Origin: CAYVQU01 sp964453155
GTDB taxonomy: Bacteria > Chloroflexota > Anaerolineae > Anaerolineales > UBA11858
Direction of reading: 5' to 3'
DNA length: 9,207 nucleotides
NCBI GenBank assembly: GCA_964453155.1
Contig: CAYVQU010000196.1
Coordinates: 1 to 9,207 of the forward strand
The translations under genes and the position numbers were made by a program. Of the stretch, positions 1-6,572 are shown piece by piece (position 1 is the stretch's first letter; each line of letters starts with the position of its first letter). The notes beneath the pieces are model-generated. The model did no database searches and had not been told where the DNA came from. It was given only the letters and a program-made list of their open reading frames with translations.

Positions 1-110
1 TCCCAATATTGATTATAAACATCTTCTGGATTGTTTTGGGGACCACAAGCGACCAGCATACCGGCTAAGATGGTGAAAACGATGAGCAAAAACAGTTTTT
101 GATTTTTCAT
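1..110 (-). CDS. N-terminus of a lipoprotein (partial)
   Basis: This is the first 36 codons of a gene that runs off the left edge of the window. The ATG at 110 is preceded by GAGG five bases upstream, and a good promoter lies just before it. The translation begins MKNQKLFLLIVFTILAGMLVACG: a short basic N-terminus, a hydrophobic stretch (residues 6-18) and a lipobox LVAC with the lipidated cysteine at residue 22. After the cysteine comes GPQNNPEDVYNQYW. The mature protein should therefore be anchored to the outer face of the cytoplasmic membrane (or an outer membrane if there is one). Its function cannot be told from so few residues. It was too short for simple ORF listing, but the signal peptide, ribosome binding site and promoter together make it convincing. 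Confidence 0.8.
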   Translation of the reverse strand, partial: MKNQKLFLLIVFTILAGMLVACGPQNNPEDVYNQYW

Positions 111-122
111 ATTATCCTCGCA

Positions 123-146
123 ACATAAGGTCAGAGAATCTTATGT
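123..146. promoter_or_regulatory. Inverted repeat over the -10 box, possible operator
   Basis: ACATAAG (123-129) and CTTATGT (140-146) form a perfect 7-base inverted repeat with a 10-base centre. It covers the -10 hexamer and the predicted start site of the lipoprotein promoter, the usual position for a repressor-binding site. It could also be a chance repeat in AT-rich sequence. Confidence 0.35.
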
Positions 147-166
147 GATCCAATCCAAAACGTCAA
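138..166 (-). promoter_or_regulatory. Sigma-70-type promoter for the partial lipoprotein gene
   Basis: On the minus strand, TTGACG (161-166) is followed after exactly 17 bases by TAAGAT (138-143), matching the -35 and -10 consensus at 5 of 6 and 4 of 6 positions. Transcription would start near 131, giving a leader of about 20 bases that carries the GAGG ribosome binding site of the lipoprotein gene starting at 110. An inverted repeat overlaps the -10 box and start site (see separate entry). Confidence 0.6.
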
Positions 167-204
167 GCCAGAAGATTGATTTCCGTCTCAAAATCTACAA
201 CCTA

Positions 205-237
205 AAGAGACTGCCAGCTTTTAAATAGCAGTCTCTT
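205..237 (-). terminator. Terminator-like hairpin after the second propeller lipoprotein gene
   Basis: A perfect 10-base stem, AAGAGACTGC (205-214) and GCAGTCTCTT (228-237), has a 13-base AT-rich loop. It lies 75 bases past the stop codon at 312-314 and before the next promoter. On the minus strand it is followed by TTTAGGTTGT-type sequence, a poor uridine tract, so termination may be inefficient or need Rho. Its position between two transcription units supports the call. On the plus strand the hairpin is followed by GGGTTTGTTT, also weak. Confidence 0.5.
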
Positions 238-251
238 GGGTTTGTTTCTGG

Positions 252-281
252 TTGACTTCTAAGTCAGGACAATTGTATAGT
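252..281 (+). promoter_or_regulatory. Promoter-like sequence pointing into the lipoprotein gene (antisense)
   Basis: On the plus strand, TTGACT (252-257) and TATAGT (276-281) are separated by 18 bases, each matching consensus at 5 of 6 positions. A 14-base inverted repeat, TGACTT-CT-AAGTCA (253-266), overlaps the -35 box. No plus-strand gene follows, so any transcript would be antisense to the 3' end of the lipoprotein gene ending at 312. It may be fortuitous in AT-rich intergenic sequence. Confidence 0.3.
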
Positions 282-311
282 GGAACGCTGTTTATGAACT
301 GACACCTAAAT

Positions 312-1475
312 TCACTGCAAGGCGTACAAAAAGCCGTCTAAGCTGGTGACAAAGACATTTCCTTCGTGCACCAAGGGTGTTGAGTAAATGGCATTTTCGG
401 TTTCAAAGTGCCAGATTTCCTGACCACTGAGAGCATTCAGGGCATAGACCGAGCCATCACCACTGCCAACATAGACTATTTCCCCCTGAACGATGGGTGA
501 CGACCAGACATAGCCGCCCGTCGCGAATGACCATTCAATTTCGCCAGTAACCGGGTCAATCGCGAATAATTGATATCCATCCGAAATTCCCACATATACG
601 AAGCCATTCGCGACCGCTGGCGATCCAGTGGTCCAGGCCATCCCATAGAGTCGTTCGGCCCATAGTTCGGTTCCGGTTTCCCCATCCACGGCATGCAGTT
701 GGGTGTCTTTGCTGCTAAAATAGACCACGCCTTCAGCGCTGACCGCCGGGGCATAACCCACATTGCCGCCCAAACTTAGTCTCCATTTTTGTTCCCCAGT
801 CTCAACATCCAGGGCATAAAACTTGGAGAATTCACCGCCTACGTAAAGGGTATCGCCAAAAATGGCCGGAGATGAGCGAATTTGATCGGGAAGTTTGGGC
901 GCGAATTGCCAAATTTCTGCGCCACTTTTTGCATCTAATGCAAATAGACATTTATTGGGATCTAAGCCACCAATATAGACAATACCATCTTTGACTAGGG
1001 GGGAAGATGTGTAGTCATCATATCTTGGACGGGGGATGTAGGTCAGGGGAGAATCGACCATCGTATCAAATTTCCAAACTTCTTGCCCGGTTTTGATGTC
1101 TACGGCGTAAACATAACCATCATAGCTGGCGAAATATACCCGGCCATCGGCCACCGCGGGGGATGAATGGATTTCATCTCCGGTTGGGAAGCGCCAAACC
1201 TCGTGCCCACTTTCAATCTCCACGGCATAAAGGTGACCGTCATCAGATCCGAAATAGACGATGCCCTCGGCTGCTACTGGGGAGGACCAGATTTCTCCCT
1301 CAGTTTTGAATTTCCATTTTACCCCGCTGAGTTCTTCAAGTCCCATCGTTTCATAAACGCCAGTGCGTTGGGCTCCGCCCAGGTACATGCTGGCCTCGGC
1401 GTTTGATCCAGATTGACAGGCGGACAAACTAATCAGCACGATACTTACGAACGCGATCCATATTTTCTTATTCAT
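312..1475 (-). CDS. Lipoprotein with eight-bladed PQQ-type beta-propeller (copy 2)
   Basis: A 387-residue exported lipoprotein. The start chosen is ATG at 1475, because GGAG sits six bases upstream and the signal peptide then begins normally (MNKKIWIAFVSIVLISLSAC, lipobox LSAC, lipidated Cys20). An in-frame extension to 1565 overlaps the preceding gene and is unlikely. After a short linker the protein consists of eight repeats of about 35-45 residues with the core SSPxVxxGxVYxGSxDGxLYAxDxxTGxExWxF, the PQQ-like (BamB-type) blade. The last blade is completed by an N-terminal strand (GVKWKF). None of the features of a PQQ-dependent dehydrogenase is present, so this is likely a binding or scaffold protein rather than an enzyme. 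A longer loop containing RPRYDDYTSSP lies between blades 2 and 3. It is a tandem paralogue of the gene just upstream, 13 bases away, and is surely cotranscribed with it. Ligand unknown. Confidence 0.88.
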   Translation of the reverse strand: MNKKIWIAFVSIVLISLSACQSGSNAEASMYLGGAQRTGVYETMGLEELSGVKWKFKTEGEIWSSPVAAEGIVYFGSDDGHLYAVEIESGHEVWRFPTGDEIHSSPAVADGRVYFASYDGYVYAVDIKTGQEVWKFDTMVDSPLTYIPRPRYDDYTSSPLVKDGIVYIGGLDPNKCLFALDAKSGAEIWQFAPKLPDQIRSSPAIFGDTLYVGGEFSKFYALDVETGEQKWRLSLGGNVGYAPAVSAEGVVYFSSKDTQLHAVDGETGTELWAERLYGMAWTTGSPAVANGFVYVGISDGYQLFAIDPVTGEIEWSFATGGYVWSSPIVQGEIVYVGSGDGSVYALNALSGQEIWHFETENAIYSTPLVHEGNVFVTSLDGFLYALQ

Positions 1476-1488
1476 TTTTATCTCCATA

Positions 1489-2673
1489 TTATTGTTGTAA
1501 GGTGGCACCAGATATTGCATACAGGTTTCCATCCAAACTACCGACATATACTGTTCCATCTGCAACCACTGGGCTGGAATACACCGCAGCCTCGGTTTTA
1601 TAGTGCCACAACTCGGTACCCTTCAAAGCATCGATCGCATATAAATAGCCGCCTCCACTGCCAACGTAAACAACATCTGACTGGACTGCGGGGGAACCCC
1701 AGATGTAGCCCATCGTGCCGAAATACCACAGTTTTTCACCGGTGGCGGGGTCGAGGGCGTAGAGTTTTACGGCATCGGATGTGCCAACATACACGATTCC
1801 ATTGCCAATAGCCGGTGCTCCGGTTGCCCAGGACATCTCAGTCAGACGGTTTTTCCACACCTCTTCTCCGGTTCTGACATCCAAAGCATAGACGTGGCGA
1901 TCTTTATTGGCGAAGTATACGATGCCGGCTTCATCAATCGCCGGTGGATATCCCGCAGAGCCATTTGTGCCATACTTCCAGAGTAACTCACCGGTGTGGA
2001 TATCTAGGGCGTAGAATTCCATCAACATACCGCCAAAAGTGATGACGTCTTCATAAATTGCCGGGGAGGACCGGACCTGATCACCGCGTTCGGGATGGTG
2101 AACCCAAATCTCTGCGCCGGTTTTGGCATCCAGAGCATATAGATTGTTTTTCAAATCCAGGCTGCCAATATAGACCACGCCATTTGCTACCACTGGCGAT
2201 GAGGTGTAGTCATCCCAATCTGGGCGTTTGAAATCTGAAATATCGAAATCTCGCATTAAGTTGACTTTCCAAACCTCTGCGCCGGTCTTGGCATTTAGGG
2301 CGTAAATATAGCCATCGTAGCTGCCAATATAGACAATACCCTTGGCAATGGCCGGCGATGAGTGAATATCATCCCCGGTTTTGAAGCGCCAAACCTCTGC
2401 ACCGGTTTCAGCCTCAATTGCATAGAGATGGTCATCATCACTGCCAAAATAGATGACTCCATCCGCGACAACCGGAGATGACCAGATTTCGTCGTCGGTA
2501 TCAAATTTCCATTTGACACCGCCAAACTCTGAGACACTTTCGGTTTCGTAAAATCCTGTTCTGGCTATCCCACCCCGAAACATTGCAGTGCTTCCAGCAT
2601 CAGATTGGCAGGCGCTAATGACCAAAATGGATGTAATTACCAGCCCAATGAATTTCCAAGACACTTTTGACAT
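1489..2673 (-). CDS. Lipoprotein with eight-bladed PQQ-type beta-propeller (copy 1)
   Basis: A 394-residue lipoprotein starting at ATG 2673, with AAGGA about eight bases upstream. The N-terminus MSKVSWKFIGLVITSILVISAC is a signal peptide with lipobox ISAC and lipidated Cys22. The mature protein is a chain of eight PQQ-like blades (for example IWSSPVVADGVIYFGS and IHSSPAIAKGIVYIGS), beginning with the closing strand GVKWKFDTDDE. It matches the following gene blade for blade: in blade 1, 26 of 35 positions are identical, and both share the post-Cys motif GGxxRTGxYET and the RPxxDDYTSSP loop between blades 2 and 3. They therefore arose by duplication of a complete gene, not by repeat growth. A BamB-like outer-membrane assembly role is possible only if the organism has an outer membrane; extracellular ligand binding is an alternative. 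It lies 10 bases after the 87-residue gene, in one operon. Confidence 0.88.
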   Translation of the reverse strand: MSKVSWKFIGLVITSILVISACQSDAGSTAMFRGGIARTGFYETESVSEFGGVKWKFDTDDEIWSSPVVADGVIYFGSDDDHLYAIEAETGAEVWRFKTGDDIHSSPAIAKGIVYIGSYDGYIYALNAKTGAEVWKVNLMRDFDISDFKRPDWDDYTSSPVVANGVVYIGSLDLKNNLYALDAKTGAEIWVHHPERGDQVRSSPAIYEDVITFGGMLMEFYALDIHTGELLWKYGTNGSAGYPPAIDEAGIVYFANKDRHVYALDVRTGEEVWKNRLTEMSWATGAPAIGNGIVYVGTSDAVKLYALDPATGEKLWYFGTMGYIWGSPAVQSDVVYVGSGGGYLYAIDALKGTELWHYKTEAAVYSSPVVADGTVYVGSLDGNLYAISGATLQQ

Positions 2674-2683
2674 ATCGTTTTCC

Positions 2684-2947
2684 TTATTTGTTTGTTTTTT
2701 GGTTTAGGCATTTGACCGTGAGTAGGGGCAGACCTAAATCTCGGATGCGAGCTAAGAGCCCGTGGAGCGCAACCTGATCACTCACCATGCCGGTTAAAAC
2801 AGTTTGGGTTATTCCGTTTTCACCCGATGTGATTTCAACCTCCAGATCATCAAACCAGTCGGACCAGCTCTCATCGAGCCGACCCTGGATTTTGATTTGA
2901 TACCGGGCCGGTGTTCCTAATTGCAGTGGTGCCATATTTTTGCTCAA
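2684..2947 (-). CDS. Small conserved protein of unknown function (QGRLDESWSDWF type)
   Basis: An 87-residue soluble protein without signal peptide or membrane segment. The start is TTG at 2947: a strong GGAGGT lies six bases upstream (2953-2958), whereas the in-frame ATG at 2935 is 18 bases from it. Two blocks stand out: QIKIQGRLDESWSDWFDDLEV (about 18-38) and LTGMVSDQVALHGLLARIRD continuing to LGLPLL (51-76). From memory, similar short proteins are common in Chloroflexota and some Actinobacteria, often annotated hypothetical; I know no established function or name. The pattern (beta strands, then TG.V.DQ.ALHGLL and an amphipathic helix) suggests a compact alpha/beta fold, possibly a binding or dimerisation module. 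It is the first gene of the operon with the two propeller lipoproteins and follows the terminator of the large regulator gene. Confidence 0.85.
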   Translation of the reverse strand: MSKNMAPLQLGTPARYQIKIQGRLDESWSDWFDDLEVEITSGENGITQTVLTGMVSDQVALHGLLARIRDLGLPLLTVKCLNQKTNK

Positions 2948-2952
2948 TCGTT

Positions 2953-2958
2953 ACCTCC
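2953..2958 (-). promoter_or_regulatory. Strong ribosome binding site that decides the TTG start
   Basis: Minus-strand GGAGGT, complementary to the 16S rRNA 3' end, is followed by six bases (TAACGA) and then TTG at 2947. The next ATG (2935) would have an 18-base gap, so the TTG start is favoured for the 87-residue protein. Confidence 0.75.
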
Positions 2959-2962
2959 GATC

Positions 2963-2976
2963 ATTGGATTTCCAAT
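2963..2976. promoter_or_regulatory. 14-base palindrome between terminator and ribosome binding site
   Basis: ATTGGA-TT-TCCAAT is a perfect inverted repeat with 6-base arms and a 2-base centre. It fills the space between the uridine tract of the regulator's terminator and the ribosome binding site of the 87-residue gene. It may be a binding site for a dimeric regulator. I found no clear -35/-10 pair around it, so the promoter of the downstream operon remains unidentified. Confidence 0.35.
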
Positions 2977-3019
2977 AAAAAAACCAGTTGTCTGGCTTAA
3001 GTTTGCCAGACAACTGGTT
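2977..3019 (-). terminator. Strong intrinsic terminator of the MalT/LuxR regulator gene
   Basis: A perfect 15-base stem, AACCAGTTGTCTGGC (2982-2996) with GCCAGACAACTGGTT (3005-3019), encloses an 8-base loop. On the minus strand the stem runs directly into a T tract (complement of the A run at 2977-2983). It lies 38 bases after the regulator's stop codon and is the clearest transcription stop in the window. The operon of the 87-residue protein and propeller lipoproteins lies beyond it, so it needs its own promoter or read-through. Confidence 0.92.
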
Positions 3020-3057
3020 GTAGTGTCATTACACCCAGGTAGTATTGGAGGGTAGTA

Positions 3058-5784
3058 TTATGGGATTATGTTTAGTTCCCGAGCACGGGCAACGGCCTGG
3101 GTACGACTAGACACTTCCAATTTCCCAAAAATATTCGTAATGTGTTTCTTTACCGTATAGATGGAAATAACTAAATCCTGCGCAATCTCAGCGTTGGTGG
3201 CCCCGGTGGCGATCAAATCTAATACTTCAAGTTCGCGCTGACTCAATGGCTCAATGAGATGATCTTGGGCAATACCCCGGGCCTTTTTGGGTTCGTCATA
3301 ACAAGCCAATAGTTTTTGAACATAACCCATCCCCTTAAATTTTCTGTCCCGTAAAAGTTGGGCCAATGGTTCGCCTTCATCGAGAAAAATTCGGAAGTAA
3401 CCACCTTTTTCTCCCAGCGTTAATGCCGATGTCAAATAGGATAAAGCTTGCTGATCTTCAGCTTTTATCTGACAGAAAAGGGCCTGTAGAATCAATACCT
3501 TTAGCCGCCAGGCATTCCAATCGGTCTCTTGTGATAATTTCGTTTGGCAATCCAAAAACTCCTGTAATTTTTCAACCCGGGTCTGATTGCCCAGCTTTCT
3601 AGTGCGCAACTGGGCGATATAAATGCTGGCGATGGCCAACTGCTCAACGTCGAAGTGGCTGTTTGGATCGAGGGCAATCTTCTGCTTTTCAATGAATTGG
3701 AGAATCTGGTTCCATTGAGGGGGTGATCGAACTGCCTGGTGCTGCCACAGGCGAATTTGTTGAGCCCGAACTAGCCCTGGGTTTTCGTCGCAAGTGCGAG
3801 CCTGGTCGATGAGTTCTTGAGCGGTGGTTTCATTACCGGTGACCCATTGTAAATGAGCTAAATCAAGTAAGCCATTGACCCGCAGATAGGCGGCTGAGGT
3901 GAGTTGGATTAAATCCAGTCCTTTCGTAAGCATTTCCTCAGCTTCGGTGAGTTCATTCCACTCCAGCAAAATCTTACCTAATGAAATGAGTAGACTACCA
4001 GAATAGGGGATGGGCCGATCAGATTGGCCGTAAATTTGGTTGAGGGTGCTCAAAGTTTTCTGGCAAAGCGCGGCTGCTGTGTGCAGTTTTCCATATCGAA
4101 TCTGAATTTCGGCTAGCAAATTGGCCGCCGCGGTGGTATTGAATAAATCGCCACAGGCAGTTCCTATGGCCTGAGATTTTTCAAGGTTTAGGATTGCGGT
4201 TTGGGTGTTGTCAAGTTTAGCATTGGCCAAGCCCAAGTTAAAGTTCAGGGCGCTACGGAATTTTTGGTAGTGCTCACGATGCGGATGTTGCGTATCTGTT
4301 GGCAGAATTTCAAGCGCCTGGGTAGCCAAAGTGATGATGGTTGTAGGTGCCTCGCCTTTAAAGTTCGCCAGAAAAGATCGAAAGGTATAGATATACGCGG
4401 TTGCTAAGTCAGATTTGGATTGGGTCTCTGAATGGTTTTCTAAGGCCCTTTCCGCATGGATTAGCCAAATTTCGGCGCTTTGAATTGAATCTTCTGCGCC
4501 CTCCAACATTAATGTGTTGGCGTAAACCGCCGCGAGTAAGGGCCGGGTGCGTAAATGATCTGGTGGCAGTTCCTTCAGCCAATTGTGTACCAAAACCGTT
4601 TCGCTGCGATAGAACATGGATACAATCCGTCGTTCTAAGAGTGCGATTAAATACGCGCTATCTCCGGAGGCCTTAGCATGGTGGACAGCTGCGATGTCAT
4701 CTCCAGAGTGTTCATACCAGTTACTGGCCTTCAAATGCAAGCTTTTGATCTCCTCTGGAGTTACTGACTGGCGTAAGCGCTGCCGGAGTAAATCGGCGAA
4801 CAGACGATGATAGCGATACCACTGGCGGCGGTGATCCAAAGGCAGGATAAATAAGTTGGCCTCTTCGATCTGTGCCAGGATGTTTTGGGAGGCACTCCCT
4901 GGAACCAGGGCATCACATAACGCCTGACACAAACGGTCTAAGATAGCCGTGCGGAGCAAAAATTGCTGGATTTCAACGGGCTGGCGCTGTAAGACATCTT
5001 CGACGAGATAATCTCCAATGTAGCGGTCATCTCCGGTGAAGTCGATGACATATTTTTGCTTGGCTGCAGCTGGTAATCCCTGCAATGATAGCGCTGCCAT
5101 ATGTAAACCGGCAACCCATCCTTCTGTCCGCGTTTTAAGGGCGGCCACATCAGTGGCCTCCAAATCTAAAGCCATAGTGGTATTAATAAAGGTTTCAGCT
5201 TCATCTCCCGAAAACCGGAGATCGTTGGTTCGCAACTCGGCCAATTCTCCGTGGGCTCGACGTCGGGAAAGGTTTAGGGCTGGATCAGCGCGAGTGGTGA
5301 GTGCCAGGTGTATTTGACGCGGGACATGGTCAAGAAAATAGTTGAGGCTCGTGTGAATTTTGGGGATCGTGATCTGGTGGTAATCATCCAACACCAGGAT
5401 GATTGGCGTGGCTATTGCGGCCAGATCGTTGATCAAAACGGTTAGAAAATTTTCGAATGGTGGGGGTTGTTGCGAACTTAGAGCAGCAGCCACGGTCTGA
5501 CCCACGGTTGGCAGAACGGTTTGCAAAGCGGCCACCACATACCGCCAGAACCGAATGAGATCATTGTCCCCCTCATCCAGGGTAAACCAGGCGATCTCAA
5601 AATCGATACCGGAATGGATCCAGGCAGTGATGAGGGTTGTCTTGCCGAAACCGGCCGGGGCAGAGATTAACGTAATTTTTTTCTGAACCCCGGCCAAGAG
5701 TTTGGCGTTTAAATTGGGTCGGAGTATCCAACTCTCTTGTTGAGGGGGGATATAGAGTTTGGTGTCTAACAGGGGCGTGGTCAC
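3058..5784 (-). CDS. MalT/LuxR-type STAND transcriptional regulator
   Basis: A large ATP-dependent signal-transduction regulator of about 908 residues. I place the start at GTG 5784: AGGA lies nine bases upstream, and the resulting MTTPLLDTKLYIPP matches the usual N-terminus of this family. A TTG at 5811 would add nine residues and overlap the preceding gene by seven bases. From the GTG start, the Walker A motif APAGFGKTT is at about 42-50 and Walker B ILVLDDYH at about 129-136, giving a STAND/AAA-like NTPase. The long middle (roughly 350-830) is helical and TPR-like, with the family's FLDEGEPLAQLLRD near the end. The last 65 residues are a LuxR/GerE helix-turn-helix (LSQRELEVLDLIATG, then VKKHITNIFGKLEVSSRTQA). 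By analogy with MalT, ligand and ATP binding would drive oligomerisation and transcription activation. The inducer and target genes are unknown; a sugar or metabolite linked to the upstream genes, or the downstream lipoprotein operon, are the natural candidates. Confidence 0.93.
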   Translation of the reverse strand: MTTPLLDTKLYIPPQQESWILRPNLNAKLLAGVQKKITLISAPAGFGKTTLITAWIHSGIDFEIAWFTLDEGDNDLIRFWRYVVAALQTVLPTVGQTVAAALSSQQPPPFENFLTVLINDLAAIATPIILVLDDYHQITIPKIHTSLNYFLDHVPRQIHLALTTRADPALNLSRRRAHGELAELRTNDLRFSGDEAETFINTTMALDLEATDVAALKTRTEGWVAGLHMAALSLQGLPAAAKQKYVIDFTGDDRYIGDYLVEDVLQRQPVEIQQFLLRTAILDRLCQALCDALVPGSASQNILAQIEEANLFILPLDHRRQWYRYHRLFADLLRQRLRQSVTPEEIKSLHLKASNWYEHSGDDIAAVHHAKASGDSAYLIALLERRIVSMFYRSETVLVHNWLKELPPDHLRTRPLLAAVYANTLMLEGAEDSIQSAEIWLIHAERALENHSETQSKSDLATAYIYTFRSFLANFKGEAPTTIITLATQALEILPTDTQHPHREHYQKFRSALNFNLGLANAKLDNTQTAILNLEKSQAIGTACGDLFNTTAAANLLAEIQIRYGKLHTAAALCQKTLSTLNQIYGQSDRPIPYSGSLLISLGKILLEWNELTEAEEMLTKGLDLIQLTSAAYLRVNGLLDLAHLQWVTGNETTAQELIDQARTCDENPGLVRAQQIRLWQHQAVRSPPQWNQILQFIEKQKIALDPNSHFDVEQLAIASIYIAQLRTRKLGNQTRVEKLQEFLDCQTKLSQETDWNAWRLKVLILQALFCQIKAEDQQALSYLTSALTLGEKGGYFRIFLDEGEPLAQLLRDRKFKGMGYVQKLLACYDEPKKARGIAQDHLIEPLSQRELEVLDLIATGATNAEIAQDLVISIYTVKKHITNIFGKLEVSSRTQAVARARELNIIP

Positions 5785-5804
5785 AATTTTCGATCCTGGT
5801 GAAC

Positions 5805-6503
5805 TTACCAAGGATGTTCGTTACCTTCCCAGGTGAAGAATTTTCCGTTATCAGCCGGGGTTATACCGGTCGTAACTTTGAGAATCCCCGCGACGGACTG
5901 CTGGGTGGATAGATGGGCCTCAGACCCACCCATATCGGTGTGGACCCACCCGGGGTGCAGGGCGATCACAGTGATCCCCTCGGTTTCAGGGTTCCAGGCC
6001 AGGGCGCGGGTGTACATATTCTCGGCCGCTTTGCTGCCATAATAGGCATAGCCGCGAAAGCGGGTCATGTTTGAAATCGAACCTGATTCTGATGATATGT
6101 TTACGATTTTGGGGTTCGTCCCATTTTTGAGTAAGTGGACGAATTTCTGCGCAACGATCATAGGTCCGACCGCATTAACATGTATAGTTTGCAACAATCC
6201 GGCCGCACTGACAGCGGAGAGGGATTCATCACCGAGGTTGATCGCCGCGTTGTTGAAAATAATATCAAGCGAATTGGTTTTGGCTTCGACTTGGATTGCA
6301 CACTCAGTAATGCTGGTTTCGGTGGTCATTTCCAGGGGAAGGATGGTGATTTGTGTGGGGAAATGAGTGGCTAACTTTTTAAGGTCGGCTGCATTTTCGG
6401 GGACGCGACAACCTGCAAAAATTTGATCCCCGCGTTTGGCACATTGGCGAACGAGTTCAAGTCCGATACCGCGATTGGCACCGGTGATGAGTACTTTTTT
6501 CAT
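5805..6503 (-). CDS. Short-chain dehydrogenase/reductase, CsgA/sniffer-like
   Basis: A 232-residue cytoplasmic NAD(P)-dependent oxidoreductase. The start is ATG 6503, with GGAGG seven bases upstream; the GTG at 6509 lies almost on the ribosome binding site and is unlikely. The Rossmann fold shows the cofactor motif TGANRGIG (7-14), NNAA (84-87, the NNAG position), the structural Asn110, a serine of NISSES (probably Ser138), and Tyr154/Lys158 of YxxxK in YAYYGSKAA. The C-terminal HPGWVHTDMGG (183-193) is typical of the C-factor/sniffer carbonyl-reductase branch. The active site looks complete, but the substrate cannot be inferred. It sits 69 bases after the esterase gene, across a large hairpin, and about 20 bases before the regulator, with which it is probably cotranscribed. 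Confidence 0.9.
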   Translation of the reverse strand: MKKVLITGANRGIGLELVRQCAKRGDQIFAGCRVPENAADLKKLATHFPTQITILPLEMTTETSITECAIQVEAKTNSLDIIFNNAAINLGDESLSAVSAAGLLQTIHVNAVGPMIVAQKFVHLLKNGTNPKIVNISSESGSISNMTRFRGYAYYGSKAAENMYTRALAWNPETEGITVIALHPGWVHTDMGGSEAHLSTQQSVAGILKVTTGITPADNGKFFTWEGNEHPW

Positions 6504-6511
6504 GGTCACTC

Positions 6512-6516
6512 CTCCG
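6512..6516 (-). promoter_or_regulatory. Ribosome binding site that decides the dehydrogenase start
   Basis: Minus-strand GGAGG is followed by AGTGACC and then ATG at 6503. This spacing of seven bases selects the ATG over the GTG at 6509, which is only one base or so from the site. Confidence 0.7.
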
Positions 6517-6522
6517 GTAGGT

Positions 6523-6564
6523 GGCGACCGGGAAAGCGAAAGAGAAGTCTCTATCCCGGTCGCC
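6523..6564. repeat. Long intergenic hairpin between esterase and dehydrogenase genes
   Basis: GGCGACCGGGA (6523-6533) and TCCCGGTCGCC (6554-6564) form a perfect GC-rich 11-base stem. The 20-base loop contains a second small stem, AGAG (6541-6544) and CTCT (6549-6552). No T tract follows on either strand, so it is not a classical intrinsic terminator. On the minus strand it lies eight bases after the esterase stop codon and just before the ribosome binding site of the dehydrogenase. It may stabilise the upstream mRNA end, affect translation of the next gene, or be a copy of a dispersed palindromic repeat. Confidence 0.7.
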
Positions 6565-6572
6565 AGTCACTA

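Noticed and set aside
1476..1565. Thirty-codon N-terminal extension of the second propeller lipoprotein
   Set aside because: It overlaps the end of the preceding gene in another frame and would bury the signal peptide. The ATG at 1475 has a proper ribosome binding site and starts a normal lipoprotein signal.
312..2673. The two propeller proteins as PQQ-dependent dehydrogenases
   Set aside because: They are too short for that enzyme class and show only blade repeats; I see no catalytic or metal-binding features of quinoprotein dehydrogenases.
3038..3059. Direct repeat GGTAGTATT at the regulator's stop codon
   Set aside because: Two 9-base copies 13 bases apart are a weak signal with no flanking mobile-element features; it could be a small slippage duplication but supports no feature.
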